This document shows, one piece after another, positions 8,814-18,917 of a stretch of DNA of 64,000 nucleotides. The notes below the pieces were generated by a model that saw only the letters and a list, made by a program, of their open reading frames with translations, searched no databases and was not told the origin of the DNA. A program made the position numbers and the translations under genes. Each line of letters begins with the position of its first letter. The first letter of the stretch is position 1. Origin of the DNA: Rhodanobacter soli (GTDB taxonomy: Bacteria; Pseudomonadota; Gammaproteobacteria; Xanthomonadales; Rhodanobacteraceae); assembly GCF_040548735.1 (NCBI RefSeq), contig NZ_JBEPSD010000004.1, positions 62,001 through 126,000 of the forward strand, in the 5' to 3' direction.

Positions 8814-10208
8814 ATGGCCACCTCGAAAACAGCGAAGTCCAAAGCGGCACGGTCGGCCGTTGCACAAGGCCAGCACTGCGCCGTGATCAATCCGTACGCG
8901 CTGGCCGACCTGGTGTCGGGGCAGCGCATACCGTGGAACGACCTCCCCGACCCGGAGCGGGTGCTGGAACAGGTGCTGGCCACGCCGTACGAGGAACTCT
9001 TCGACCCGAAGTACGGCGGGCCGCTCTACGTCGGGTTGAAGCTCAACGAGCGCAACGAACTCGTGCAGGAGCGTTCGCCGCTGCTCGATGTCCAGCCCGC
9101 CAGGGACGGCGACGATTCGAAGCCGGGCGGCCTGGAAAACCTTGGCGAGTATTCGACTCTGGCCGAGATGGCGCGCGTGGAAGACTTCAAGTCCATCCTG
9201 ACGTGGCCCATCCTTTGCGGCGATCTGTCGCGCCATGCGCGCCTGCAGATATCGCTGCGCCTGCCGAGTGCGTTGCGGACATGGCAACTCGGCAACGCGC
9301 TGTCGCCCGACGTCGTTCGCTCGATCACCTTCGACCCCAAGGTCGTCGCCAACGTGGATTCCGGCTGGACGCCTCCGGGCGGGCATTGGGCCACGGCCGG
9401 CGATTTCTTCCACGAGACCGCCGAGTTCTTCGATCCGGTGCAGGGTGCGGTGGCCAACTGCTACTACATCGCCTCGCTGTCGGCGATCGCCTGGGCCACG
9501 CCGTTCCGCCTCGCCCATCTCACGCGGGCGACCGGCATGAGCCAGGCTCAGTTCAACGACCAGATCAATTTCTGCAAGCCCGATTCGGGCGGGGCGCTGG
9601 ACAAGGCGATCCAGGTGACCGAGGCCGTGCCGATGACCGCGGGCGGCAATCCGATCTACTGCCGTTCCAGCGAAAGCGGCGAGAGCTGGCCGGCCATTTA
9701 CGAAAAAGCCTACGCCAAGCTGAAGACCGGAACCGCCACCGACATGCCCGACATCACCAAGACGGCTTGGGGCGACTGTGTCTGGGCGACGGCCCAGCTC
9801 AACGGCGGCACGCGCCATTACTACGACACCGCCAGCCGAAGTGCCGACGACCTGTGGCAGATCCTGCGTTCGAACTGCCTGTCGTACCGGACTTTCAATC
9901 CGATGACGGCATGGACGTATTCGTCCGGCGATGCGTCGCCCGACCACGTCGACTATGCCAGTGCCCACGTGGTGGGTTCGCACTGCTACACCGTGCTGGG
10001 CTGGGCGTACCGCAACTGCCGGCGCTGGATCGTGCTGCGCAATCCCTGGGGTAATACTGAGGCGACCAGCAGTATCCTGGATGCCACGATCTCGATGTAC
10101 GACGTGAGCTGGTGGCGACCGATCACACTGAAGAACAACGACGGGGTGTTCGCCATGGAGATCGGCGCCTTCAAGAAATATTTCGCCGGATTCGGCACGG
10201 CGCATTGA
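8814..10208 (+). CDS. Calpain-like (C2-type) cysteine protease, candidate CIS cargo
   Basis: 464 residues. The ATG at 8814 has a strong site (AAGGGAG) and is preferred to the longer frame from 8709, which would overlap the promoter. Three calpain signatures are in order: VQGAVANCYYIASL with C216, SAHVVGSHCYTVLGW with H390 and WIVLRNPWGN with N410, a complete Cys-His-Asn triad. No C2-like or EF-hand domain is seen. The N-terminus is lysine/alanine-rich (MATSKTAKSKAARSA) with no secretion signal, and the first 200 residues have no recognised domain. Position between the sigma-54 activator and the CIS operon, with its own matching promoter, suggests a payload or a processing protease of the injection machine. 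That role is inference; the protease fold is strongly supported. Confidence 0.82.
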   Translation: MATSKTAKSKAARSAVAQGQHCAVINPYALADLVSGQRIPWNDLPDPERVLEQVLATPYEELFDPKYGGPLYVGLKLNERNELVQERSPLLDVQPARDGDDSKPGGLENLGEYSTLAEMARVEDFKSILTWPILCGDLSRHARLQISLRLPSALRTWQLGNALSPDVVRSITFDPKVVANVDSGWTPPGGHWATAGDFFHETAEFFDPVQGAVANCYYIASLSAIAWATPFRLAHLTRATGMSQAQFNDQINFCKPDSGGALDKAIQVTEAVPMTAGGNPIYCRSSESGESWPAIYEKAYAKLKTGTATDMPDITKTAWGDCVWATAQLNGGTRHYYDTASRSADDLWQILRSNCLSYRTFNPMTAWTYSSGDASPDHVDYASAHVVGSHCYTVLGWAYRNCRRWIVLRNPWGNTEATSSILDATISMYDVSWWRPITLKNNDGVFAMEIGAFKKYFAGFGTAH

Positions 10209-10343
10209 ACCGGGCCGGGCCACTCAGACCATGTGCGCAGCATTCACCGGGCTGGCAGATACGGCTCTTCCGATGCAGCCCGCGGTGGCGCGTGTACGGG
10301 CTTCCCCGGGCCGGGTGCAATCACTCCCGCTGCGCCTGCAAAT

Positions 10344-10361
10344 CGGGTCAATTTTGACCCG
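10344..10361. promoter_or_regulatory. Putative upstream activator site 2 (inverted repeat)
   Basis: CGGGTC-N6-GACCCG again; here the AATTTT centre extends the palindrome to CGGGTCAA-TT-TTGACCCG. It begins 79 nt before the sigma-54 promoter at 10423, exactly as site 1 does before its promoter. Confidence 0.82.
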
Positions 10362-10422
10362 GGGTCTCGACCATGCCTGGGCTCAAGCCACGGTGTCAGC
10401 CCATTCCGCCATCTTCGACGAC

Positions 10423-10437
10423 TGGCATGCTCGTTGC
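10423..10437 (+). promoter_or_regulatory. Sigma-54 promoter of the CIS operon
   Basis: TGGCATGCTCGTTGC fits TGGCAYR-N4-TTGC with the invariant GG (10424-10425) and GC (10436-10437). Predicted transcription start is near 10448, about 20 nt ahead of the first operon gene at 10467. Confidence 0.87.
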
Positions 10438-10466
10438 CTGAGTCTTCGCGTGTGCAGAGGGGTGTC

Positions 10467-10751
10467 ATGACGAAGCAGCCATGCACTAGCGCGACAGCGG
10501 AAGACGAGGGCGAGATGGAGATCGAGCGTTCGGTGCTCGCGTATCTGCATCGTCACCCGCAAGCGGCGGACACCCTCCGCGGCATCGTCAACTGGTGGCT
10601 GCCGCGGCAGCGTTACGAGAGCGGCTGCATGCGCATCGAACGCGTGCTCGACCGGCTGGTAGGCGAAGGGCAGCTGCATTGCGACCCGTTGCCGGACGGC
10701 GAAGTGCTGTATGCGTTGAACGACCACACCAAGCCGCCGCAGCCGAACTGA
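10467..10751 (+). CDS. Small acidic N-tail protein, first gene of the CIS operon; winged-helix-like
   Basis: 94 residues. The ATG at 10467 is just downstream of the sigma-54 promoter; longer versions of the frame would start upstream of it. An acidic N-terminal tail (EDEGEMEIERS) precedes a compact alpha/beta region: helix SVLAYLHRHPQAA, helix RGIVNWWL, helix IERVLDRLVGEGQL, then a hairpin CDPLPDGEVLYAL. This order resembles a small winged helix, but there is no clear family match. It may regulate assembly or the activator, or be a small structural part. It lies 36 bp before the sheath gene. Confidence 0.65.
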   Translation: MTKQPCTSATAEDEGEMEIERSVLAYLHRHPQAADTLRGIVNWWLPRQRYESGCMRIERVLDRLVGEGQLHCDPLPDGEVLYALNDHTKPPQPN

Positions 10752-10787
10752 CTGCGACACGGGTTTTCACGACGGAGGACCGATCCC

Positions 10788-12398
10788 ATGCCATCTGCGC
10801 TCACCTATCCGGGCGTCTACATCGAGGAAATCCCCAGCGGCGTCCGCACCATCACCGGGGTGGCCACCTCGATCACCGCCTTCGTCGGCCGCGCCGCCCG
10901 CGGGCCGGCCGACGCCGACGCGGAAAGCCCGGTCATCATCAACAGCTACGGCGATTTCGAGCGCAACTTCGGCAGCCTCGACCCGGCCTATCCGATGGGC
11001 TATGCCGTGCGCGACTTCTACCTCAACGGCGGCGCGCAGGCGGCGATCGTGCGGCTGTACAAGGCCAGTGGCGGCAAGCCGGCCAAGGCCGCGATCAAGA
11101 TCGCCAACCTGCCACTGGAGGCCGCCTCGGGCGGCAGTTGGGGCAACCAGCTGCGCGCGCGCGTCGACAGCAACGTGTCCGCCGATATCGCCGCGCGTTA
11201 CGGACTGGCCGCGACCGACCTGTTCAACCTGACCGTGCGCGATCTGGCCAGCGGCACCCAGGAAAGTTTTCTCAACCTCAGTGTGAAGGAAAGCCCGCGC
11301 CGCGCCGATCGCGTGCTGAAGGCGGGTTCGTCGCTGGTGCGTGTGGCGTCGTCGCTGACGCTGCCTGCCACCACCGTGCCCGCGGCGCATCTCGATCCGG
11401 ATGCCGGCAAGACCGTGTGGGAGCAGGACAAGTCCTCCGCCGGCGTGGCCTCGGCCGACCAGGCCGCGGACAGCGCGGCCCTGGACGACGCGGCGTACCT
11501 GGGCGACCCGGACGCCAAGACCGGCCTCTACGCGTTGAAGAAGACCGATCTTTTCAACTTGCTGTGCATCCCGCCCGACCTGCGCGACGGCAACACCTCG
11601 GCCACGGTGTACCAGAACGCGCTGGCGTTCTGCGTGGAGCGGCGCGCGCTGCTGATCGTGGATGCGCCGGCCGAGTGGTCCGGCGCCGGCACGATCACCC
11701 AGTCCAGCAACGCGGCGTTGACCGCGCTGGGGCTCAACGGCGATGCCGCGCGCAACGCCGCGCTGTACTTCCCGCGGGTGATCGAGTCGGACCCGAAGCG
11801 CCAGGGCCAGCTCGACACCTTCGTGCCCTGCGGCATCGTCGCCGGCGTGATGGCGCGCACCGATACGCAGCGCGGCGTGTGGAAGGCGCCGGCCGGCATC
11901 GACGCGGCGCTGAACGGCGTGCAGGGGCTCGCCGCCACGCTCAACGACGCCGAGAACGGCATGCTCAATCCGCTCGGCGTGAACTGCCTGCGCAGCTTCC
12001 CGCTGGTCGGCCCGGTGCTGTGGGGCTCGCGCACGCTGCGCGGTGCCGACCTGCTCGCCGACGAATACAAATACGTGCCGGTGCGGCGGCTCGCGTTGTA
12101 CGTCGAGGAAAGCCTGTTCCGCGGCACCCAGTGGGTGGTGTTCGAGCCGAACGACGAGCCGCTGTGGTCGCAGATCCGCCTCAACGTGGGCGCCTTCATG
12201 CAGAACCTGTTCCGCCAGGGCGCGTTCCAGGGCAAGACGCCGAACGACGCCTACTTCGTGAAGTGCGACAAGGAAACCACCACGCAGAACGACATCAACC
12301 TGGGCATCGTCAACATCGTGGTCGGATTCGCGCCGCTCAAGCCCGCCGAGTTCGTGGTCATCCAGCTGCAGCAGATGGCCGGCCAGATCCAGTCCTGA
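10788..12398 (+). CDS. Contractile tail sheath protein
   Basis: 536 residues with a good site (GGAGG). It begins with the typical sheath N-terminus (SALTYPGVYIEEIPSG), which forms the inter-subunit linker strand, and ends with the conserved C-terminal domain containing WVVFEPNDEPLW, a helix with FMQNLFRQGAFQG and a final VGFAPLKPAEFVV strand. Sheath subunits form the extended tube around the inner tube and contract to drive it through a target membrane. Only one sheath gene is seen, as in T6SS and phage, while Afp and PVC clusters have several. The middle insertion (about 180-260) is Ala/Asp-rich and probably surface exposed. Confidence 0.95.
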   Translation: MPSALTYPGVYIEEIPSGVRTITGVATSITAFVGRAARGPADADAESPVIINSYGDFERNFGSLDPAYPMGYAVRDFYLNGGAQAAIVRLYKASGGKPAKAAIKIANLPLEAASGGSWGNQLRARVDSNVSADIAARYGLAATDLFNLTVRDLASGTQESFLNLSVKESPRRADRVLKAGSSLVRVASSLTLPATTVPAAHLDPDAGKTVWEQDKSSAGVASADQAADSAALDDAAYLGDPDAKTGLYALKKTDLFNLLCIPPDLRDGNTSATVYQNALAFCVERRALLIVDAPAEWSGAGTITQSSNAALTALGLNGDAARNAALYFPRVIESDPKRQGQLDTFVPCGIVAGVMARTDTQRGVWKAPAGIDAALNGVQGLAATLNDAENGMLNPLGVNCLRSFPLVGPVLWGSRTLRGADLLADEYKYVPVRRLALYVEESLFRGTQWVVFEPNDEPLWSQIRLNVGAFMQNLFRQGAFQGKTPNDAYFVKCDKETTTQNDINLGIVNIVVGFAPLKPAEFVVIQLQQMAGQIQS

Positions 12399-12408
12399 GG
12401 AAACCACC

Positions 12409-12936
12409 ATGGCTCAGTTCAGCGTCAATGCGCAGCGCTTCGATCCGTACAAGAACTTCAAGTTCCGGGTGAAGTGGGACGGCCGCTACGTGGCCGGCGT
12501 CAGCAAGGTGTCGGGCCTCAAGCGCACCACCGAGGTGGTCAAGCACCGCGAGGGCGGCGACCCCAGCAGCACGCGCAAATCGCCCGGGCGCACCGAGTAC
12601 GAGGCGATCACCATCGAGCGCGGCGTCACCCACGACACCGAATTCGAGAAGTGGGCGAACAAGGTGTGGAACTTCGGCGCCGGACTCGGCGCGGAGGTCT
12701 CGCTGAAGGACTTCCGCAAGGACCTGATCCTGGAGGTCTACAACGAGGCCGGCCAGCTCGCGCTGGCCTACAGGCTCTACCGCTGCTGGGTCTCGGAATA
12801 CCAGGCGATGCCGGACCTGGACGCGAACGCGAACGCGGTGGCGATCCAGCATCTCAAGCTCGAGAACGAGGGCTGGGAGCGCGACGTCGGCGTGCCGGAG
12901 CCGGCCGAGCCGAGCTTCACCGTGCCCGCCGGCTGA
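12409..12936 (+). CDS. Inner tail tube protein (phage tail region protein)
   Basis: 175 residues, 10 bp after the sheath gene. Features of the T4 gp19/Afp1-type tube: DPYKNFKFRVKWDG, the VSKVSGLKRTTEVV strand, the charged loop HREGGDPSSTRKSPGRTEY, and ITIERGVTHDTEFEKWANK. Hexamers of this protein stack into the rigid tube that is pushed out by sheath contraction and may hold cargo. It is the only full-length simple tube gene in the cluster; the other tube-like gene (22356) is of the initiator type. Confidence 0.94.
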   Translation: MAQFSVNAQRFDPYKNFKFRVKWDGRYVAGVSKVSGLKRTTEVVKHREGGDPSSTRKSPGRTEYEAITIERGVTHDTEFEKWANKVWNFGAGLGAEVSLKDFRKDLILEVYNEAGQLALAYRLYRCWVSEYQAMPDLDANANAVAIQHLKLENEGWERDVGVPEPAEPSFTVPAG

Positions 12937-12941
12937 GCGCC

Positions 12942-13679
12942 ATGCACACGCCCACGCCCGCGCAGCTGCTGCAGGTCTGGGAACGCGGGGGCGACCCGTC
13001 CGCCGCGGCACGCGGGCTGTTGCTGCTCGGCTGCTGCTGCGACGACGAAGGTTCCGCCGATGCATTGGCGGCGCTGCCGCTGGGCCGGCGCGACGCACGG
13101 TTGCTGGAGTTGCGCGAGCGCCTGTTCGGCGCCGCGATCGACGTGGTGGCGACATGCCCGCAATGCGCGGCCACGGTCGAGGCGACGTTCCGCGGCGACG
13201 ACCTGCGGCTGCCGCAGGCGGAAGCCGCCGCGTCCACGCTGGAACATGCCGCGCACGGCATCCGCGTGCAGTTCCGCCTGCCGGACAGCCGCGATCTGCT
13301 GGCGCTGGAAAATTGCGGCGATGCCGAAGCCGCGCGCGCGCGGCTGCTCGAACGCTGCGTGCTCGACGCGCGATCCGGCGACGCGGCGCGCGAGCCGCGC
13401 AGCCTGCCGCACGAGCTGCAGGCGGAGCTGGCGCAGGTGATGGCGCAAGCCGACCCGCAGGCCGACCTGCAACTGGCGTTCCGCTGCCCGGACTGCGGTA
13501 ACGAATGGCAGCCGCTGTTCGACGTTGCCCGCTTCCTGTGGCAGGAACTGCACGCCTGGGCGCTGCACATGCTGCGCGAAGTGGACACGCTGGCGCAGGC
13601 CTACCACTGGGCCGAGGCCGACATCCTCGCCATGAGCCCGCGCCGCCGCCAGGCCTACCTGGAGCTGTGCGCGCCATGA
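12942..13679 (+). CDS. T4 gp26-like baseplate/hub assembly protein with zinc ribbon
   Basis: 245 residues from the ATG at 12942. Two CPxC pairs (CPQC near residue 71 and CPDC near residue 185) probably form a split zinc ribbon, and LLELRERLFGAAIDVVATCP and HMLREVDTLAQAYHWAEADILAM are typical of the T4 gp26-like family found after the tube gene in eCIS clusters. It is thought to act in baseplate hub assembly. The last residues overlap the next start (ATGA). Confidence 0.8.
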   Translation: MHTPTPAQLLQVWERGGDPSAAARGLLLLGCCCDDEGSADALAALPLGRRDARLLELRERLFGAAIDVVATCPQCAATVEATFRGDDLRLPQAEAAASTLEHAAHGIRVQFRLPDSRDLLALENCGDAEAARARLLERCVLDARSGDAAREPRSLPHELQAELAQVMAQADPQADLQLAFRCPDCGNEWQPLFDVARFLWQELHAWALHMLREVDTLAQAYHWAEADILAMSPRRRQAYLELCAP

Positions 13680-14419
13680 GCGATTTCCTCGACCGGTTGG
13701 CGGCACGCGCGATCGGCAGCGAAACGGCGCTGGCGCCGCGGCTGCCGTCGCTGTTCGAACCGCTGCAACGCGCGCCGATCATGCCGCCGGCCGATGCGGG
13801 CGAGGTGCCGGCGCACCATCGCGACATGGCTTCGGCGGCACCCACCGTACCGATCGCCGCGCCGTCGCCGCGGGAGCCGGCGCGCGCTGCCGAGTCGATG
13901 GAACGGAGTGCTGCGCGCGTCGTGCCGGTGGATCGCACGGCCGCACCGGCGCCGGCATGCGCCGCGGCGAACTTGCCGCACGAGCCGAGGCCGTCGTCGC
14001 CGATTGCGCCTGCGCCCGTGCCTTCCGTCGTCGAACGATCCGGCACACCGGTTGCGCCGGAACGTCAGGCGGTCGGTTCGTCGCCGGTGCAGCCGCGGCA
14101 GGTGCACGTCGCGCCGGCCCGGCAGGAGACGGCGCGGACGCCAGCGCCGGGCGGCGCCTTGTTGCCCGCGCCCGCACCGGTATTCGCCGCGACGCGCACA
14201 ACGCCCGCAGGATCCGGGCGTACCGTCGCCGCGCGGGCCGCTGCTGCGCGAACCGAAGGCAAGGCCGCCGCCGCAGTCGAGCCGGTGGTGCACGTCAGCA
14301 TCGGCCGGCTCGAAGTGCGCGCCGCACCAGCCGCGGCGGCGCCGTCGCACCGGCGCGAGGAACCGCGGCCGAGCAGCCTCGACGACTACCTGCGCCAGCG
14401 CGGCAAGGCGTCGCCATGA
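13676..14419 (+). CDS. Pro/Ala-rich linker protein with conserved C-terminal motif (CIS-associated)
   Basis: 247 residues. A short N-terminal helix (MSDFLDRLAARAIG) leads into about 170 residues of low-complexity Pro/Ala/Arg sequence, ending in a conserved block: VVHVSIGRLEVRA, a spacer, then SSLDDYLRQR. Both ends are conserved-looking while the middle is disordered, so it probably ties two components together. Similar small proteins sit between the gp26-like and DUF4255 genes in other CIS clusters; the role is unknown. ATGA overlaps on both sides. Confidence 0.7.
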   Translation: MSDFLDRLAARAIGSETALAPRLPSLFEPLQRAPIMPPADAGEVPAHHRDMASAAPTVPIAAPSPREPARAAESMERSAARVVPVDRTAAPAPACAAANLPHEPRPSSPIAPAPVPSVVERSGTPVAPERQAVGSSPVQPRQVHVAPARQETARTPAPGGALLPAPAPVFAATRTTPAGSGRTVAARAAAARTEGKAAAAVEPVVHVSIGRLEVRAAPAAAAPSHRREEPRPSSLDDYLRQRGKASP

Positions 14420-15656
14420 GCAACGTGCTGGCGATCGCCGCGACCACGCGCACGCTGCGCAACCTGCTGCTGGCGCAGATGCCCGCGCTGGATGCCGAGC
14501 TGAGCGACCTGGAAGTGACCCTGCAGCCGCCGGACGTGGCGCGCAAGGGGATCAGCAAGGCGCAGCTCAACCTGTTCCTGTACCAGGTGGTCGCCAACGC
14601 TGCCTGGCGCAACCTCGACCTGCCCGGCCAAGTGCGCCCCGGCGAGACGGCGCCGCCGCCGTTGGCGCTGAACCTGCACTACGTGATTACCGCCTGGGGT
14701 CGCGGCGAGAACGACAACGACGCGATCAGCCACCGCGTGCTGGCCGCCGCGATGAGCACCCTGCACGACCGCGGCGTGCTCGACGGCAACGACATCCGCA
14801 ACGCGCTGCCGGACAACGACCTGGCCGGCCAGATCGAGCGCGTGCGCGTCACCCCGCTGCCGCAGAGTGTGGACGAGTTGTCCAGGCTGTGGACCGCGTT
14901 CCAGACCAACTACCGCGCCTCGGCCGTCTACGAGGCGGCGGTGGTGCTGATCGACAGCCAGACGGCGATGCGCGCACCGCTGCCGGTGCTGCGGCGTGGC
15001 CCGCAGGACCGCGGCGTGATCGCCACCGCGTCGGCCGCCGCGGTGCTGGATGCGCTCGACTACCCGCGCCATCAGGCCGCCGTGCGCCTCGGCGAGGACA
15101 TCGTGCTGAACGGTCGCCAGCTCGCCACGGATCATGCGCTGGCCCGCTTCAGCAGCCTGCGCCTGGACGCGCCGGTCGAGATCGCGCCGCTGGCCGGCGA
15201 GGCCGCCGGCACGTTGCGCGTACATCTCGCCGACACCGCCGACGATGCAGACGCCGCCTCGCGCTGGGCGCCGGGCATCTACACCGTGGCCCTGCTGGTG
15301 CAGCCGCCGGGACTCCCGCCCCTGCTCAGCAACGAGTTGCCGCTGGCGCTGGCGCCGCGCATCACGCTCGGCTCGCTCGCCGCCGCGGCCGGCGACTTCG
15401 CCTTGAACCTCACCTGCACACCGCGCATCCGCGACGGCCAGCGCGTGTTCCTGCTGTTCGGCGATCGCCTGCTGGCGCCGGCCAGCCTCGGCAACCCCGC
15501 CGACACGCACCAGCCGACCGCGCTGCTCTTCCAGCTCACCGGCGTGGCCGCGGGTACGTACACCGTGCGCCTGCGCGTGGACGGCGCCGACAGCATCCCG
15601 GTCGAGTTCAGCGGCGGCGTGCCCGCGTTCGCCGCGAACCAGCAGGTGGTGGTGTC

Positions 15657-15660
<4 letters not shown>
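14416..15660 (+). CDS. DUF4255 / Pvc16-type tail terminator protein
   Basis: 414 residues from the ATG at 14416. The N-terminal 190 residues match DUF4255 (Pvc16_N): LRNLLLAQMP, VTLQPPD, LNLFLYQVVANAAWRN and LALNLHYVITAWG. The remainder consists of two beta-rich Ig-like repeats (about 210-310 and 320-414). In Afp and PVC the family member caps the tail end and sets its length. It is expected to interact with the AAA+ ATPase made by the next gene, with which it overlaps by ATGA. Confidence 0.88.
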
Positions 15661-17806
<2,146 letters not shown>

Positions 17807-17810
<4 letters not shown>

Positions 17811-18094
17811 GCATCGAACTGCACATCGAGCGGCTGGTGATCGACGAAGCCGCGCTCGGCGGCGAGCACGCCGCCGGCGTGCGTGCCGCGGTCGAGCGCG
17901 AACTGGCCCGGCGGCTGGGGCAACCCGGCGTCGTCGACGCGCTGCGCGGCCTTGGTGCGGTGGACACGCTGCCGCCGGCGACGCTGCCGCCGGCCAGCCG
18001 CCCGCACGACCGTCTCGGCCCGCGCATCGCGACGGCGGTGCAGCGCGGCCTCGGCATCACGCCCGCCGCGCGCGTCGCGGGCAAGGAGCAGTGA
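17807..18094 (+). CDS. Small conserved CIS-associated protein
   Basis: 95 residues with a GTG start at 17807 that overlaps the ATPase stop. It begins IELHIERLVIDEAALGGEHA, followed by an amphipathic helix VRAAVERELARRLGQPG and a Pro-rich end. This beta-strand plus helix arrangement recurs directly after AAA+ genes of eCIS clusters, but no function is known. Possibly a small adaptor of the ATPase. Confidence 0.65.
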
Positions 18095-18095
18095 C

Positions 18096-18917
18096 ATGAG
18101 AGCGATACCAAAACCCCGTCCCGACGGCATCGTGCGTTTCGGCAAACGGAAGGCCAAACGCGACGACCGCAACCTGATGTTCGCCGCCTTGCTGAAGGCG
18201 CCGCCGGCGTTGCCGGCCGAGTACGACTTCGACGTGGTGCATCATGGCATCCCCACGCCGATGTTCGGCAACGACGAGTACGGCGACTGCGTGATCGCCG
18301 GCCGCGCGCACCAGACCCTGCGCTTCGAGAAGGCCGAGCAGAACAAGCTGATCAAGATCAGCGACAACGACGTGTTGCACGAGTACTTCAACGAGAGCGG
18401 CGGCGTCGACAGCGGCCTGGTCGTGCTCGATTCGCTGAAGGAGTGGCGCAGCAAGGGCTGGCTCGCGGCCAAACGGCGCTACAGGATCAAGGCTTTCGCG
18501 CAGATCGACCAGGCCAGGCGCAGCGAGGTCAAGCGTGCGGTGTTCATGGACATCGGCGTGGGCCTCGGCTTCACCCTGCCCGATGCCGCGCTGACCCAGT
18601 TCTATGCCGGCAAGCCGTGGGCGGTGGTGAGCGGCAAGGCCGGCCAGCCGAATCCGCGCAACGGCCACTACGTCTACGTGCCCGGCTACACGAAGAGCGG
18701 CCCGGTCTGCGTCACCTGGGGCCGCAAGCAGCAGATGAGCTGGGCCTTCCTCGTCAAGTACTGCGACGAGGCCTACGCGATCATCGACGCGATCGACACC
18801 ACGAAGAAGAAACGCGGACTCGATGCGGGCAAGCTCGACGCCTTCCTCGCCGCATTGCGCAAGGCGAAGCTGGCGGCGAAGAGGACGGCGGCGCGCGCCG
18901 GAAACGGACATGGCTGA
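18096..18917 (+). CDS. Papain-fold-like cysteine hydrolase, candidate cargo
   Basis: 273 residues, starting one base after the previous stop. The motif FGNDEYGDCVIAGRAH places C65 at the start of a helix, and PRNGHYVYVPGYTKSG places H191 on a strand, followed by VCVTWGRKQQMSWAFLVKYC. This Cys-helix / His-strand / WG pattern is that of papain-like (C39-related) proteins of uncharacterised function. The last 45 residues are a lysine/alanine-rich tail (KKKRGLDAGKLDAF onwards), and the N-terminus is also basic. No secretion signal is present. Location just before the DUF4157 protein suggests a payload; a role as a maturation protease is also possible. Confidence 0.7.
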   Translation: MRAIPKPRPDGIVRFGKRKAKRDDRNLMFAALLKAPPALPAEYDFDVVHHGIPTPMFGNDEYGDCVIAGRAHQTLRFEKAEQNKLIKISDNDVLHEYFNESGGVDSGLVVLDSLKEWRSKGWLAAKRRYRIKAFAQIDQARRSEVKRAVFMDIGVGLGFTLPDAALTQFYAGKPWAVVSGKAGQPNPRNGHYVYVPGYTKSGPVCVTWGRKQQMSWAFLVKYCDEAYAIIDAIDTTKKKRGLDAGKLDAFLAALRKAKLAAKRTAARAGNGHG

